Shown in pieces: positions 1 to 7,017 of a stretch of DNA of 64,000 bases. The stretch's first letter is position 1. The number at the start of each line of letters is the position of its first letter. The position numbers were made by a program, and so were the translations under genes. The notes beneath the pieces were generated by a model. It did not search any database, was not told the origin of the DNA, and saw nothing but the letters and a program-made list of their open reading frames with translations. Source of the stretch: CBDDLD01 sp965230605. GTDB lineage: Bacteria; Bacteroidota; Bacteroidia; Flavobacteriales; Flavobacteriaceae. Location: assembly GCA_965230605.1 (NCBI GenBank), contig CBDDLD010000004.1, forward strand, positions 682,001 through 746,000. The letters run 5' to 3'.

Positions 1-147
1 ACATATGATAACAGATATGGGTATTTTTTTTAGAGACTTTTGAACAGTTTTTTTAGTTGCAAAGCCTATGAGGAAAACTAAATAATAAGCAATTTGTAGT
101 ATAAAAACCGCTATAAAAAAATAGAATAGGAGTTGTAATAAGAACAT
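1..147 (-). CDS. Glycosyltransferase family 2 N-terminus (partial, runs off window)
   Basis: An open frame on the minus strand starts with ATG at 147 and runs off the window edge after 49 codons. The residues seen are one long hydrophobic N-terminal membrane segment (about residues 2-28), a basic stretch, and then IPISVIIC. That last string is the usual first beta strand of a GT-A fold family 2 glycosyltransferase. Membrane-anchored GT2 enzymes of this layout transfer sugars from nucleotide sugars on the cytoplasmic face of the inner membrane. It starts 6 nt after the stop of the upstream small protein, so the two are probably co-transcribed. The catalytic DxD region lies outside the window, so the family call rests on the N-terminus only. 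Confidence 0.55.
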   Translation of the reverse strand, partial: MFLLQLLFYFFIAVFILQIAYYLVFLIGFATKKTVQKSLKKIPISVIIC

Positions 148-153
148 TACCCC

Positions 154-357
154 TTAGGAATGTTGAGGTTCTTTACAATCTTTGAATTGATCAGGAGTCT
201 TACCACAAAAACCACAAGCTTCACCATTTTGATTTAACATCGGATTCTGGCTGGCACAAGTTCCGGCAAATTCACCATCTTTTTTTGCCCATATTTTTAT
301 TGTAATACCTGCAATTGCTAGACCTAATAGTACTAAAGTGAGTATGACAAGTTTCAT
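154..357 (-). CDS. Small membrane/secreted Cys-containing protein
   Basis: A 67-residue protein with an N-terminal hydrophobic segment (about residues 2-20) that could be an anchor or uncleaved signal. A short polar domain with Cys residues follows, including a CGFCGK motif. The pattern matches small flavobacterial 'membrane or secreted' proteins of unknown function. The ATG at 357 is preferred over a TTG four codons upstream because it leaves a normal leader after the -7 element at 388-395. It lies 6 nt ahead of the glycosyltransferase start, suggesting one operon. CxxC could bind metal or be redox-active; this is not shown. Confidence 0.6.
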   Translation of the reverse strand: MKLVILTLVLLGLAIAGITIKIWAKKDGEFAGTCASQNPMLNQNGEACGFCGKTPDQFKDCKEPQHS

Positions 358-387
358 TATAGAAATCAATTAATCTTAGTTATAGTG

Positions 388-422
388 CAAAGATAATGTA
401 TTTAATTGATTGTATAGACAAA
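388..422 (-). promoter_or_regulatory. Promoter of small protein/glycosyltransferase unit
   Basis: On the minus strand TATCTTTG (388-395) matches the Bacteroidetes -7 consensus TAnnTTTG, and a TTTG (419-422) lies 23 nt upstream as a possible -33 element. The predicted transcript start is near 381, giving a leader of about 24 nt before the ATG at 357. Confidence 0.5.
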
Positions 423-502
423 ATGGGAGATGTGACCATATGCTTTTTTTCTGTGTCATATTAAATAATGTTAATCGTTTTTACTAACTAATATTTTGTT
501 TT

Positions 503-1195
503 ATGAAAAAATTATTTGCTGAATTTTTCGGTACATTTTGGCTGGTCTTTGGAGGATGTGGGAGTGCAATATTTGCAGCTGGAATAGCTGATGTGGGAAT
601 TGGTTTTGTTGGAGTATCTCTAGCATTTGGTCTTACAGTATTAACTATGGCTTATGCTGTTGGGCATATATCCGGGGGTCATTTTAACCCAGCTGTGTCC
701 TTAGGTTTATGGGCAGGGGGGAAGTTTGAATCAAAATCCCTGGTCAGTTACATTATTGCTCAATTATTTGGAGCAATTACTGCAGCTGCTATACTGTATC
801 TAATTTTAAGTCAGAAATCTGGTTTTGAAACGGTAGGTGGGTTTGCAGCTAATGGTTATGCTGAATTATCACCGCAAGGGTACAGTGCTTTGGCAGCCTT
901 GATTACAGAATTTTTATTAACCTTATTTTTCTTGCTGATTATTCTGGGGTGTACGGACGTAAAAGCACCTAAAGGATTTGCTCCTATTGCTATCGGTTTG
1001 GGACTAACTTTAATTCATTTGATTAGTATTCCGATTACGAATACATCAGTAAATCCGGCAAGATCTACAAGTCAAGCCATATTTGCTGATGGAAGCTATC
1101 TATCTCAATTATGGCTGTTTTGGTTAGCGCCAATTGCAGGAGCTATAGTTGCAGGGCTTATTTACAGGTCTTTTTTTAAGAGTACTGATGAGTAA
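503..1195 (+). CDS. aqpZ: Aquaporin Z
   Basis: A 230-residue inner-membrane water channel of the MIP family with six hydrophobic helices. The two half-helix NPA signatures are at residues 62-64 (in SGGHFNPAVS) and 184-186 (in TNTSVNPAR). The selectivity-filter residues expected of water-specific AqpZ are present: His172 in the fifth helix, Thr181, and Arg187 directly after the second NPA. The length equals E. coli AqpZ (231 residues). It is monocistronic, ending at a strong hairpin shared with the convergent anti-sigma gene. The family call is firm, and the residues argue for water rather than glycerol transport. Confidence 0.95.
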   Translation: MKKLFAEFFGTFWLVFGGCGSAIFAAGIADVGIGFVGVSLAFGLTVLTMAYAVGHISGGHFNPAVSLGLWAGGKFESKSLVSYIIAQLFGAITAAAILYLILSQKSGFETVGGFAANGYAELSPQGYSALAALITEFLLTLFFLLIILGCTDVKAPKGFAPIAIGLGLTLIHLISIPITNTSVNPARSTSQAIFADGSYLSQLWLFWLAPIAGAIVAGLIYRSFFKSTDE

Positions 1196-1200
1196 AAATA

Positions 1201-1227
1201 AAAAAGCCGTCTAATAGACGGCTTTTT
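1201..1227. terminator. Bidirectional intrinsic terminator (aqpZ / anti-sigma gene)
   Basis: Perfect 12-bp inverted repeat AAAAAGCCGTCT (1201-1212) / AGACGGCTTTTT (1216-1227) with loop AAT. There is a T-run on both strands, so it can serve both convergent genes. Confidence 0.9.
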
Positions 1228-1231
1228 TATT

Positions 1232-2014
1232 TTAATTTTCTTGTAATGAGATCTCTGCGACTTCTTTTTGTTCTACAGGATCTTTGTTGTCTTTAGATTC
1301 AATGGTGATACTTAAAGCGACGGCGTCTTCCATATAAGGAATTGGTTTTAATTTACGCTCAGAAGCGTCAAGAATTCCTAAGCTTACCATTTTGTCCTGA
1401 AATTCAGCCCAAATCTGATAATACTGTTCTTCAGGAAGCTTAGGTAACGTAACTACATCTATCATAGATGTTTTATCTACAGGGTTAATGTAAGCTACCG
1501 TTTTTAAGTCTTTTGCACGTTCGTTGCCAGTAAGTACATATTTTTTAGAGTCGGGATTATTCAATTTTTGAAGCTCTAAGGATAATTCACTTAGTTTAGA
1601 ATTATTTTTTTCTATGTCGCCACGTAAGTCAAAAATCTCATCGACTACAATTTGATTCTCATTGGCTAGCAAAGCGTTCTTTTGATATAAAATAAATGAA
1701 GTAACAGCAAATAGAACTGCTGCAGCACTTGCTGCAATACTATACCAAGGGATTCTACTTTTTACTATAGTCTCTCTAACTTCTTCCTCTTTTGTAGCCT
1801 TTAATACCTTGTTTAAAACACCTTTAGGAGCTTCAATAGCATTGACCTTTGAGATAATCTCTAAATTGGTTTGTAGGGCATCAAAAGCATCAGCAACTTC
1901 CGGATAGCTATCTATATAGTGCTCAACTTCCATAGACTCGGTAATAGAAGTGTCACCTACAAGATACTTTTCCAGTAAGCCAGATTTTAAAAATGAATGT
2001 ATTTTTGTTTCCAT
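1232..2014 (-). CDS. Anti-sigma factor, RskA-type
   Basis: A 260-residue membrane protein. A cytoplasmic N-terminal part (about 1-85) contains the zinc-less anti-sigma helical region with EHYIDSYPEVADAF. One transmembrane helix lies near 88-110, followed by a short coiled-coil stretch. The periplasmic C-terminal domain carries the anti-sigma-K (RskA) signature region around LPKLPEEQYYQIWAEF. It lies directly downstream of an ECF sigma gene with a 12-nt gap, the standard sigma/anti-sigma pair arrangement. It should hold the sigma factor at the membrane until a periplasmic signal triggers release. The signal cannot be read from the sequence. Confidence 0.88.
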   Translation of the reverse strand: METKIHSFLKSGLLEKYLVGDTSITESMEVEHYIDSYPEVADAFDALQTNLEIISKVNAIEAPKGVLNKVLKATKEEEVRETIVKSRIPWYSIAASAAAVLFAVTSFILYQKNALLANENQIVVDEIFDLRGDIEKNNSKLSELSLELQKLNNPDSKKYVLTGNERAKDLKTVAYINPVDKTSMIDVVTLPKLPEEQYYQIWAEFQDKMVSLGILDASERKLKPIPYMEDAVALSITIESKDNKDPVEQKEVAEISLQEN

Positions 2015-2026
2015 ACAATAACGTTT

Positions 2027-2557
2027 TTACGGGTCGTAAACCTTTTTAAGTTCACGTAACCCTATTTTAAGTCTAGATTTTACTGTACCAAGAGGGATAT
2101 CTAATTCTTCACTTGCCTCTTGCTGTGTCATACCCTCAAAAAATAAGGCATTCAGCACAATTTGATACTTGTCTTCTAGACGACCAAGATGTTCCTTTAA
2201 ATCCATAACATCCTGATTTAAACTCAGTCTTGGTAGTATATATACGTTAGATTTATCGATTTGGATCTCTTTCTGAAATCTATTGTTAAAACTCCTTAGC
2301 TTATCAATAGCCGTATTTCGGGCAATTCTGTACAGCCATGTAAACAATTTGGCTTTATTAGAATCGTATTTATGGGCGTTTTTCCACACTTTAATAAAGG
2401 TTTCCTGAAGCGCATCTTCAGCAATTTCTTCATTATTTGTCACCTTAAGAATTACACCATATAAACTGTCTGAATAATTTTCATACAGCAAGTTTAAGGC
2501 ATATTGATCCCCTTGATTTAATAGGGTTATAATTCTTTGTTCAGTAGTTGTACTCAA
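2027..2557 (-). CDS. ECF RNA polymerase sigma factor, SigK-like
   Basis: A 176-residue sigma-70 family factor with region 2 (about 20-90: DALQETFIKVWKNAHKYD, then FTWLYRIARNTAIDKLR) and region 4 (about 115-172: helix-turn-helix MTQQEASEELDIPLGTVKSR). There is no extra C-terminal domain, so it is a minimal ECF factor. The start is TTG at 2557. No ATG is available upstream in frame, and a -7-like TAATTTTG (2555-2562) overlaps the same bases, so the start is less certain than the family. It is co-transcribed with the anti-sigma gene. Confidence 0.9.
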   Translation of the reverse strand: MSTTTEQRIITLLNQGDQYALNLLYENYSDSLYGVILKVTNNEEIAEDALQETFIKVWKNAHKYDSNKAKLFTWLYRIARNTAIDKLRSFNNRFQKEIQIDKSNVYILPRLSLNQDVMDLKEHLGRLEDKYQIVLNALFFEGMTQQEASEELDIPLGTVKSRLKIGLRELKKVYDP

Positions 2558-2691
2558 AATTAATTAAGCAATTTAGTATAGTGTTTTATTAGGGTATTAA
2601 CGTAAATATAGATGTAAAATTACAAATTATCGCAAGATAAGTATTCTATATTTAAAGTAGTTACAGAAAATTAATACTTGTAAAAGAGAAG

Positions 2692-3705
2692 TTATATAAC
2701 GTTAACTTCCATTTCGATTTGAATGTCAAATAAGCGTTTTATAGTATCTTGAATGAGCAATGCCAGTTTGTGAATTGAACTCCCGGAAGCACCCCCATAG
2801 TTCACTAAAACAAGAGCTTGTTTTTCATGAACACCATAGTTCTCAAAACGCTTCCCTTTAAATCCTGCTTTTTCAATTAACCATCCTGCTGGGACCTTAA
2901 CAAGAGTAGAGGAAACCACATAGTGAGGAATTTCAGAAAATTGCTGTTGTAATTCTTTAAAATGATCCAGAGTTATAATAGGGTTTTTAAAAAAGCTACC
3001 ACTATTTCCGATTTCTTTAGGGTCTGGAAGTTTACTTTGCCGTATTGCAATCACAGCATTAGAGACATCTTTGATTTTTGGAGTTTCAATATTGGCTGCC
3101 TCTAGCTGACTTTTAATGGCACCATAGACGATATTAATTTTATGGTGTGTTTTGGTGAGTTTGAAAGTGACACTAGTAATAATATATTGCCCTTTATAAT
3201 GTTGTTTGAAAATAGACTCTCTATAACCAAATTGACAATCAGACTGATCAAAATGAACTAAGGTTTGATCTTCAATTTTTACAGCTTCACAACTTACAAA
3301 TACATCTTTTAACTCTACACCATATGCTCCTATATTTTGAATGGGTGCTGTGCCCACATTTCCTGGAATTAGCGATAGGTTTTCTATACCGCCATAATCA
3401 TTAGCAATGCACCACATCACAAACTCATGCCAATTTTCACCGGCACTAGCTTTGACTAGAACATCAGTTTCGGTTTGAGAAACAATATCAATGCCTTTCA
3501 TATTAATGTAAAGGACTAATGCATCTATGTCTTTCGTGAGCAGCATATTGCTTCCTCCGCCAAGAATGAAAAGTTCTTTGTCTCTATGGTCAGAAAGTAC
3601 TTTCTTTAGATTAGCTAATGTTTCAATATTACAAAATTGACTCGCTTTAACATCGATACCAAAAGTATTGTGTGCCTTTAATGAAATATTGTTCTGAACT
3701 GTCAT
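2692..3705 (-). CDS. murB: UDP-N-acetylmuramate dehydrogenase
   Basis: A 337-residue cytoplasmic FAD enzyme that reduces UDP-GlcNAc-enolpyruvate to UDP-MurNAc in peptidoglycan precursor synthesis. The FAD-binding domain begins at LFILGGGSNMLL and continues through the IENLSLIPGNVGTAPIQNIGAYG region. The catalytic Ser lies in GNSGSFFKNP, and the C-terminal Glu motif is near EMEVNVI. Length and domain order fit type I MurB. Its ATG overlaps the TAA of the aminotransferase upstream by one base (TAATG), implying translational coupling. No oddities seen. Confidence 0.95.
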   Translation of the reverse strand: MTVQNNISLKAHNTFGIDVKASQFCNIETLANLKKVLSDHRDKELFILGGGSNMLLTKDIDALVLYINMKGIDIVSQTETDVLVKASAGENWHEFVMWCIANDYGGIENLSLIPGNVGTAPIQNIGAYGVELKDVFVSCEAVKIEDQTLVHFDQSDCQFGYRESIFKQHYKGQYIITSVTFKLTKTHHKINIVYGAIKSQLEAANIETPKIKDVSNAVIAIRQSKLPDPKEIGNSGSFFKNPIITLDHFKELQQQFSEIPHYVVSSTLVKVPAGWLIEKAGFKGKRFENYGVHEKQALVLVNYGGASGSSIHKLALLIQDTIKRLFDIQIEMEVNVI

Positions 3706-4895
3706 TAATCCTGGTATGACTTTAAAGCTTCTTTTATTACTTGAACTGCTTTTATCAAACGCTCTTCATTGAGCACATAAGCGATTCTTATTTGATTAAG
3801 TCCAACACCTTTTGTTGAATAAAATCCTGCTGCGGGTGCTACCATTACTGTAGCGTTATCATAACTAAATGATTCTAACAGCCATTTTGCAAAATTATCT
3901 GAGTTTTTAACAGGCAGTTCAGCTATACAGTAAAATGCACCATTTGGCTTAGCCACTTTAACTCCATCGATCTTTTCTAGCTCAGAAATAAGAGTGTTAC
4001 GGCGTTTTACGTACTCAACTTTAACTTCATCAAAATAACTTTGTGGTGTATCTAGAGCAGCTTCACCAGCAATTTGAGCTAATGTAGGCGGACTAAGCCT
4101 TGCTTGTGCAAATTTCAATGCAGTAGAAATAACCTCACTGTTTTTAGATACTAGATACCCAATCCTAGCACCACACATACTGTAACGCTTAGAGACAGAA
4201 TCTATGACTATTGCATGATCTTTTAGTTCTTGTTCTTGCAATATTGAGTAATGCGATACATCATCATACACAAACTCGCGATATACTTCATCTGCGATCA
4301 AGAATAAATCATGCTTTTTGACGATGCTAGCCAGTTTTTTAATTTCCTGCTTAGAATACAAGTAACCTGTTGGATTGCCAGGGTTACATATTAGTATAGC
4401 TTTAGTTTTCTCTGTGATTAATTCTTCAAAAGCTTCTATAGGAGGTAATGCAAAATTATCTTCAATCTTAGATATTACAGGAACAATATTAACTCCCGAA
4501 GCGGTAGAAAAACCATTATAATTAGCATAAAATGGCTCAGGGATGATAATTTCATCATCACTATCCATGATACTTCCAAAAGCAAACAAAAGTGCTTCAC
4601 TACCACCTGTGGTAACAATAATATCATTATGATTGACTTCAATGTCATTTTTCTTGTAATAATCTGCTATTTTAGCTCTGTAAGTTTCCGAACCTTCTGA
4701 TCTAGAGTATGCAAGTATATCTAAATCCTGAGATTTAATAGCATCTAATGCTACTTGAGGTGTTTTTATATCGGGTTGGCCAATATTGAGATAATAAACT
4801 GTTTTTCCATCTTTTACTGCCTGTTCAGCATAAGGAACTAACTTTCTTATAGGAGATTCGGGCATTTTTAAGCCCTTTTCTGATATTGCTGGCAT
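3705..4895 (-). CDS. PLP-dependent class I/II aminotransferase
   Basis: A 396-residue fold-type I aminotransferase. Visible motifs are the substrate-binding YLNIGQPDI near the N-terminus, CNPGNPTG, DEVYREF, the PLP-binding lysine in DSVSKRYSMCGARIGY, and the C-terminal RIAYV arginine. These fit the aspartate/aromatic/LL-DAP aminotransferase group; the exact amino-acid substrate cannot be told. It is first in a two-gene unit with murB, overlapping its start by one base. It could supply an amino acid for the cell wall, but coupling to murB alone does not prove this. Confidence 0.9.
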   Translation of the reverse strand: MPAISEKGLKMPESPIRKLVPYAEQAVKDGKTVYYLNIGQPDIKTPQVALDAIKSQDLDILAYSRSEGSETYRAKIADYYKKNDIEVNHNDIIVTTGGSEALLFAFGSIMDSDDEIIIPEPFYANYNGFSTASGVNIVPVISKIEDNFALPPIEAFEELITEKTKAILICNPGNPTGYLYSKQEIKKLASIVKKHDLFLIADEVYREFVYDDVSHYSILQEQELKDHAIVIDSVSKRYSMCGARIGYLVSKNSEVISTALKFAQARLSPPTLAQIAGEAALDTPQSYFDEVKVEYVKRRNTLISELEKIDGVKVAKPNGAFYCIAELPVKNSDNFAKWLLESFSYDNATVMVAPAAGFYSTKGVGLNQIRIAYVLNEERLIKAVQVIKEALKSYQD

Positions 4896-5010
4896 TCTGT
4901 ATTGTTTAGTTGGTAAAGTTCTGAAATTTCTTAAAGTTTTTTTAAAAAATGCTCTTAAAAATATTTATTACTGCTAAAGATTTGTAAATTGATAATAAAG
5001 ACCAGCTTTT

Positions 5011-6381
5011 TTGAATAGGATAATAAAACATAGCATACTTCTATTTGTTGTTTTTTCTTGTTTAGGTGTTACAGCCCAAGGTAAGTTTAGTATTCCAGAA
5101 AGAAGTATTAGTAAGAAGATAAGGTTTCAACTTATTAATAACCTTATTGTAATACCTGTAGAGGTTAATGGCGTAGATTTATCATTTGTTCTAGATACAG
5201 GTGTGAGTAAGCCCATACTTTTTAACCTTGTAAATACAGATTCTTTGCAAATTAGAAATGTAGAAACGATCTTTTTGAGAGGGTTGGGGGCCGGAGGGTC
5301 AATAAAGGCGTTAAAATCAAAGCACAATATATTTAAAGTGGGTAATGCAGTAAATGTTAATCAGGATGTTTATGTTGTTTTTGATAGTGCTATAAATTTT
5401 ACACCAAGACTAGGAGTCCCAGTACACGGAATCATAGGTTATGATGTGTTTAAAGATTTTGTAGTGGAATTGAATTATAGTTCTAAATATATTCGATTCC
5501 ATCGCCATGATGAATTTAAATATAAAGACTCTAAAAAGTGGGCTACACTGCCTTTAACGATGAATAATAAGAAGCCATATTTAGACGCTAATGTGTCTAT
5601 TGAAGGGAAAGATATACCAGTACGTTTACTTATAGATACAGGGGGGAGTGATTCTTTATGGTTGTTTGAAGACTCAACAAAATCTATTAAACCCATTGAA
5701 GATAAGCAGTTTCACGATTTTTTAGGTAAAGGTCTCAGTGGTTCGGTATATGGAATGCGTTCAAAGGTAAATCGATTTACAATAAATGATTTCTCTTTAG
5801 ACAATGTCAATGTCGCATTTCCGGATTCATCTTCGTTAAGTATTGCGAGAAATTATAAGGCAAGAAATGGCACTATTGCCGGGAATATGTTGAAGCGCTT
5901 TAACTTCTTTTTCGATTATAGAAACAATAAAGTACAATTAAAGAAAAACGGGAACTTTAAAGAGCCATTCCATTATAATAATAGCGGAATTACTCTAGAA
6001 CAGCGCGGTGTGCGTGTAGTAAGAGAACAAGTGAGAACCAATAATTTTGATGCCTACGGAAGTGCTCAAAATGATAGCGCTCAAAATATAGACTTATCAA
6101 TTAATTATGCCTACAATTTAAAGCCTGCCTATGAGATTGTAGAACTACGTGAAAGCTCTAATGCAAAAGCTGCTGGATTACAGGTAGGAGATGTAATTAT
6201 ATCAATTAATAACAAGCCTACCCATACACTAAGCCTTCAAGAGGTTAATGAGCGATTTTATGATAGAGAAGGCAAGCTGATAAGACTCAGAATAGAACGC
6301 GACGAAAAAAAGATGTCCTTCCAGTTTAGATTAGACAATGTATTCAAAAAAAAGAACCCTCAAAATGAGGGTTCTGAATAG
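5011..6381 (+). CDS. Secreted retropepsin-like aspartyl protease with PDZ domain
   Basis: A 456-residue exported protein. A signal peptide (about 1-22, ending VTAQ) is followed by two retropepsin-type aspartyl protease halves, each with a catalytic triplet: FVLDTGVSKP near residue 62 and LLIDTGGSDS near 208. A C-terminal PDZ domain (about 370-440, AAGLQVGDVIISINNKP) follows. Bacterial proteins of this type act in the periplasm or envelope. The start is TTG at 5011; an in-frame stop lies just upstream and no ATG precedes the signal peptide. The last eight codons are built from the stem of a terminator serving the convergent gene. Confidence 0.87.
   Translation: MNRIIKHSILLFVVFSCLGVTAQGKFSIPERSISKKIRFQLINNLIVIPVEVNGVDLSFVLDTGVSKPILFNLVNTDSLQIRNVETIFLRGLGAGGSIKALKSKHNIFKVGNAVNVNQDVYVVFDSAINFTPRLGVPVHGIIGYDVFKDFVVELNYSSKYIRFHRHDEFKYKDSKKWATLPLTMNNKKPYLDANVSIEGKDIPVRLLIDTGGSDSLWLFEDSTKSIKPIEDKQFHDFLGKGLSGSVYGMRSKVNRFTINDFSLDNVNVAFPDSSSLSIARNYKARNGTIAGNMLKRFNFFFDYRNNKVQLKKNGNFKEPFHYNNSGITLEQRGVRVVREQVRTNNFDAYGSAQNDSAQNIDLSINYAYNLKPAYEIVELRESSNAKAAGLQVGDVIISINNKPTHTLSLQEVNERFYDREGKLIRLRIERDEKKMSFQFRLDNVFKKKNPQNEGSE
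6353..6375. terminator. Terminator embedded in a coding 3' end
   Basis: Inverted repeat AGAACCCTC (6353-6361) / GAGGGTTCT (6367-6375), loop AAAAT, lying inside the last codons of the aspartyl protease gene. Read on the minus strand it is followed by a long T-rich run (complement of 6345-6352), so it best serves the DUF1573 gene; the plus-strand T-run is poor. Confidence 0.75.
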
Positions 6382-6405
6382 TTTATTTTCGTAATGAGTA
6401 AAGGC

Positions 6406-6834
6406 TTACTGCTCTACCGTACTTTTCTTTTTCTTTTCTAAAACACTTGTTTTATTAGGATCTACTACTAAACCTTTAATTTTTAAGGCTACAGTTGGTG
6501 TATCTGCGTTAGAAATTACAGTTATAGTTTTTCTAATAGGATTAACTCTATTTGTGTCGTACTTTACTTGAATTTCTCCAGTATCTCCAGGCATTATAGG
6601 CCCTTCTGGTTTTTTTGGGACAGTACAACCACATGTAGATTTTACACTAGAAATAATTAACGGTGCATCTCCAGTATTTGTAAATTCAAATACACGTACT
6701 CCATCAGATCCTTTTTCTATAGTGCCATAGTCAATAACTTTAGACTTGAACTCAATTTTAGCTACTTTATCTTGAGCCGAAAGCCCTAAGCTAATCATAC
6801 CTACAAATAAAATTGTAATTAATTTTTTCATCAT
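6406..6834 (-). CDS. DUF1573 domain protein, exported
   Basis: About 142 residues from the Met-Met pair at 6834/6831. A signal peptide (MKKLITILFVGMISLGLSAQ) precedes a DUF1573 domain with the hallmark DYGTIEKGSDGVRVFEFTNT and the SVKSTCGCTVP cysteine motif. DUF1573 proteins are Ig-like (ASH/PapD-type) periplasmic domains common in Bacteroidetes with unassigned function. A charged C-terminal tail (KKKKSTVEQ) follows. It is a single gene with its terminator inside the neighbouring protease gene. A start eight codons further upstream (6858) is less likely because it would bury the signal peptide. Confidence 0.9.
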   Translation of the reverse strand: MMKKLITILFVGMISLGLSAQDKVAKIEFKSKVIDYGTIEKGSDGVRVFEFTNTGDAPLIISSVKSTCGCTVPKKPEGPIMPGDTGEIQVKYDTNRVNPIRKTITVISNADTPTVALKIKGLVVDPNKTSVLEKKKKSTVEQ

Positions 6835-6979
6835 TTTATGATTTAAATTGATAATCAAAGCTACTTAGTTTTTAATTCTTAGCAAAATTAATTAGACGTA
6901 TTGCATTACTTTTAACAGATCCTAGAGGAATTATGTTACATTAATCGGCCTAATAATTTTACAAAAAAAGAAATATAAG

Positions 6980-6987
6980 TACTTTTG
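6980..6987 (+). promoter_or_regulatory. -7 promoter element of valS
   Basis: TACTTTTG matches TAnnTTTG. Transcription would begin near 6994, giving a leader of about 24 nt before the ATG at 7018. The element overlaps the TTG at 6985, which argues against that codon as the valS start. No clear -33 TTTG is visible. Confidence 0.55.
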
Positions 6988-7017
6988 CCAATTACATTGC
7001 AAAAACGATACCAAAAC

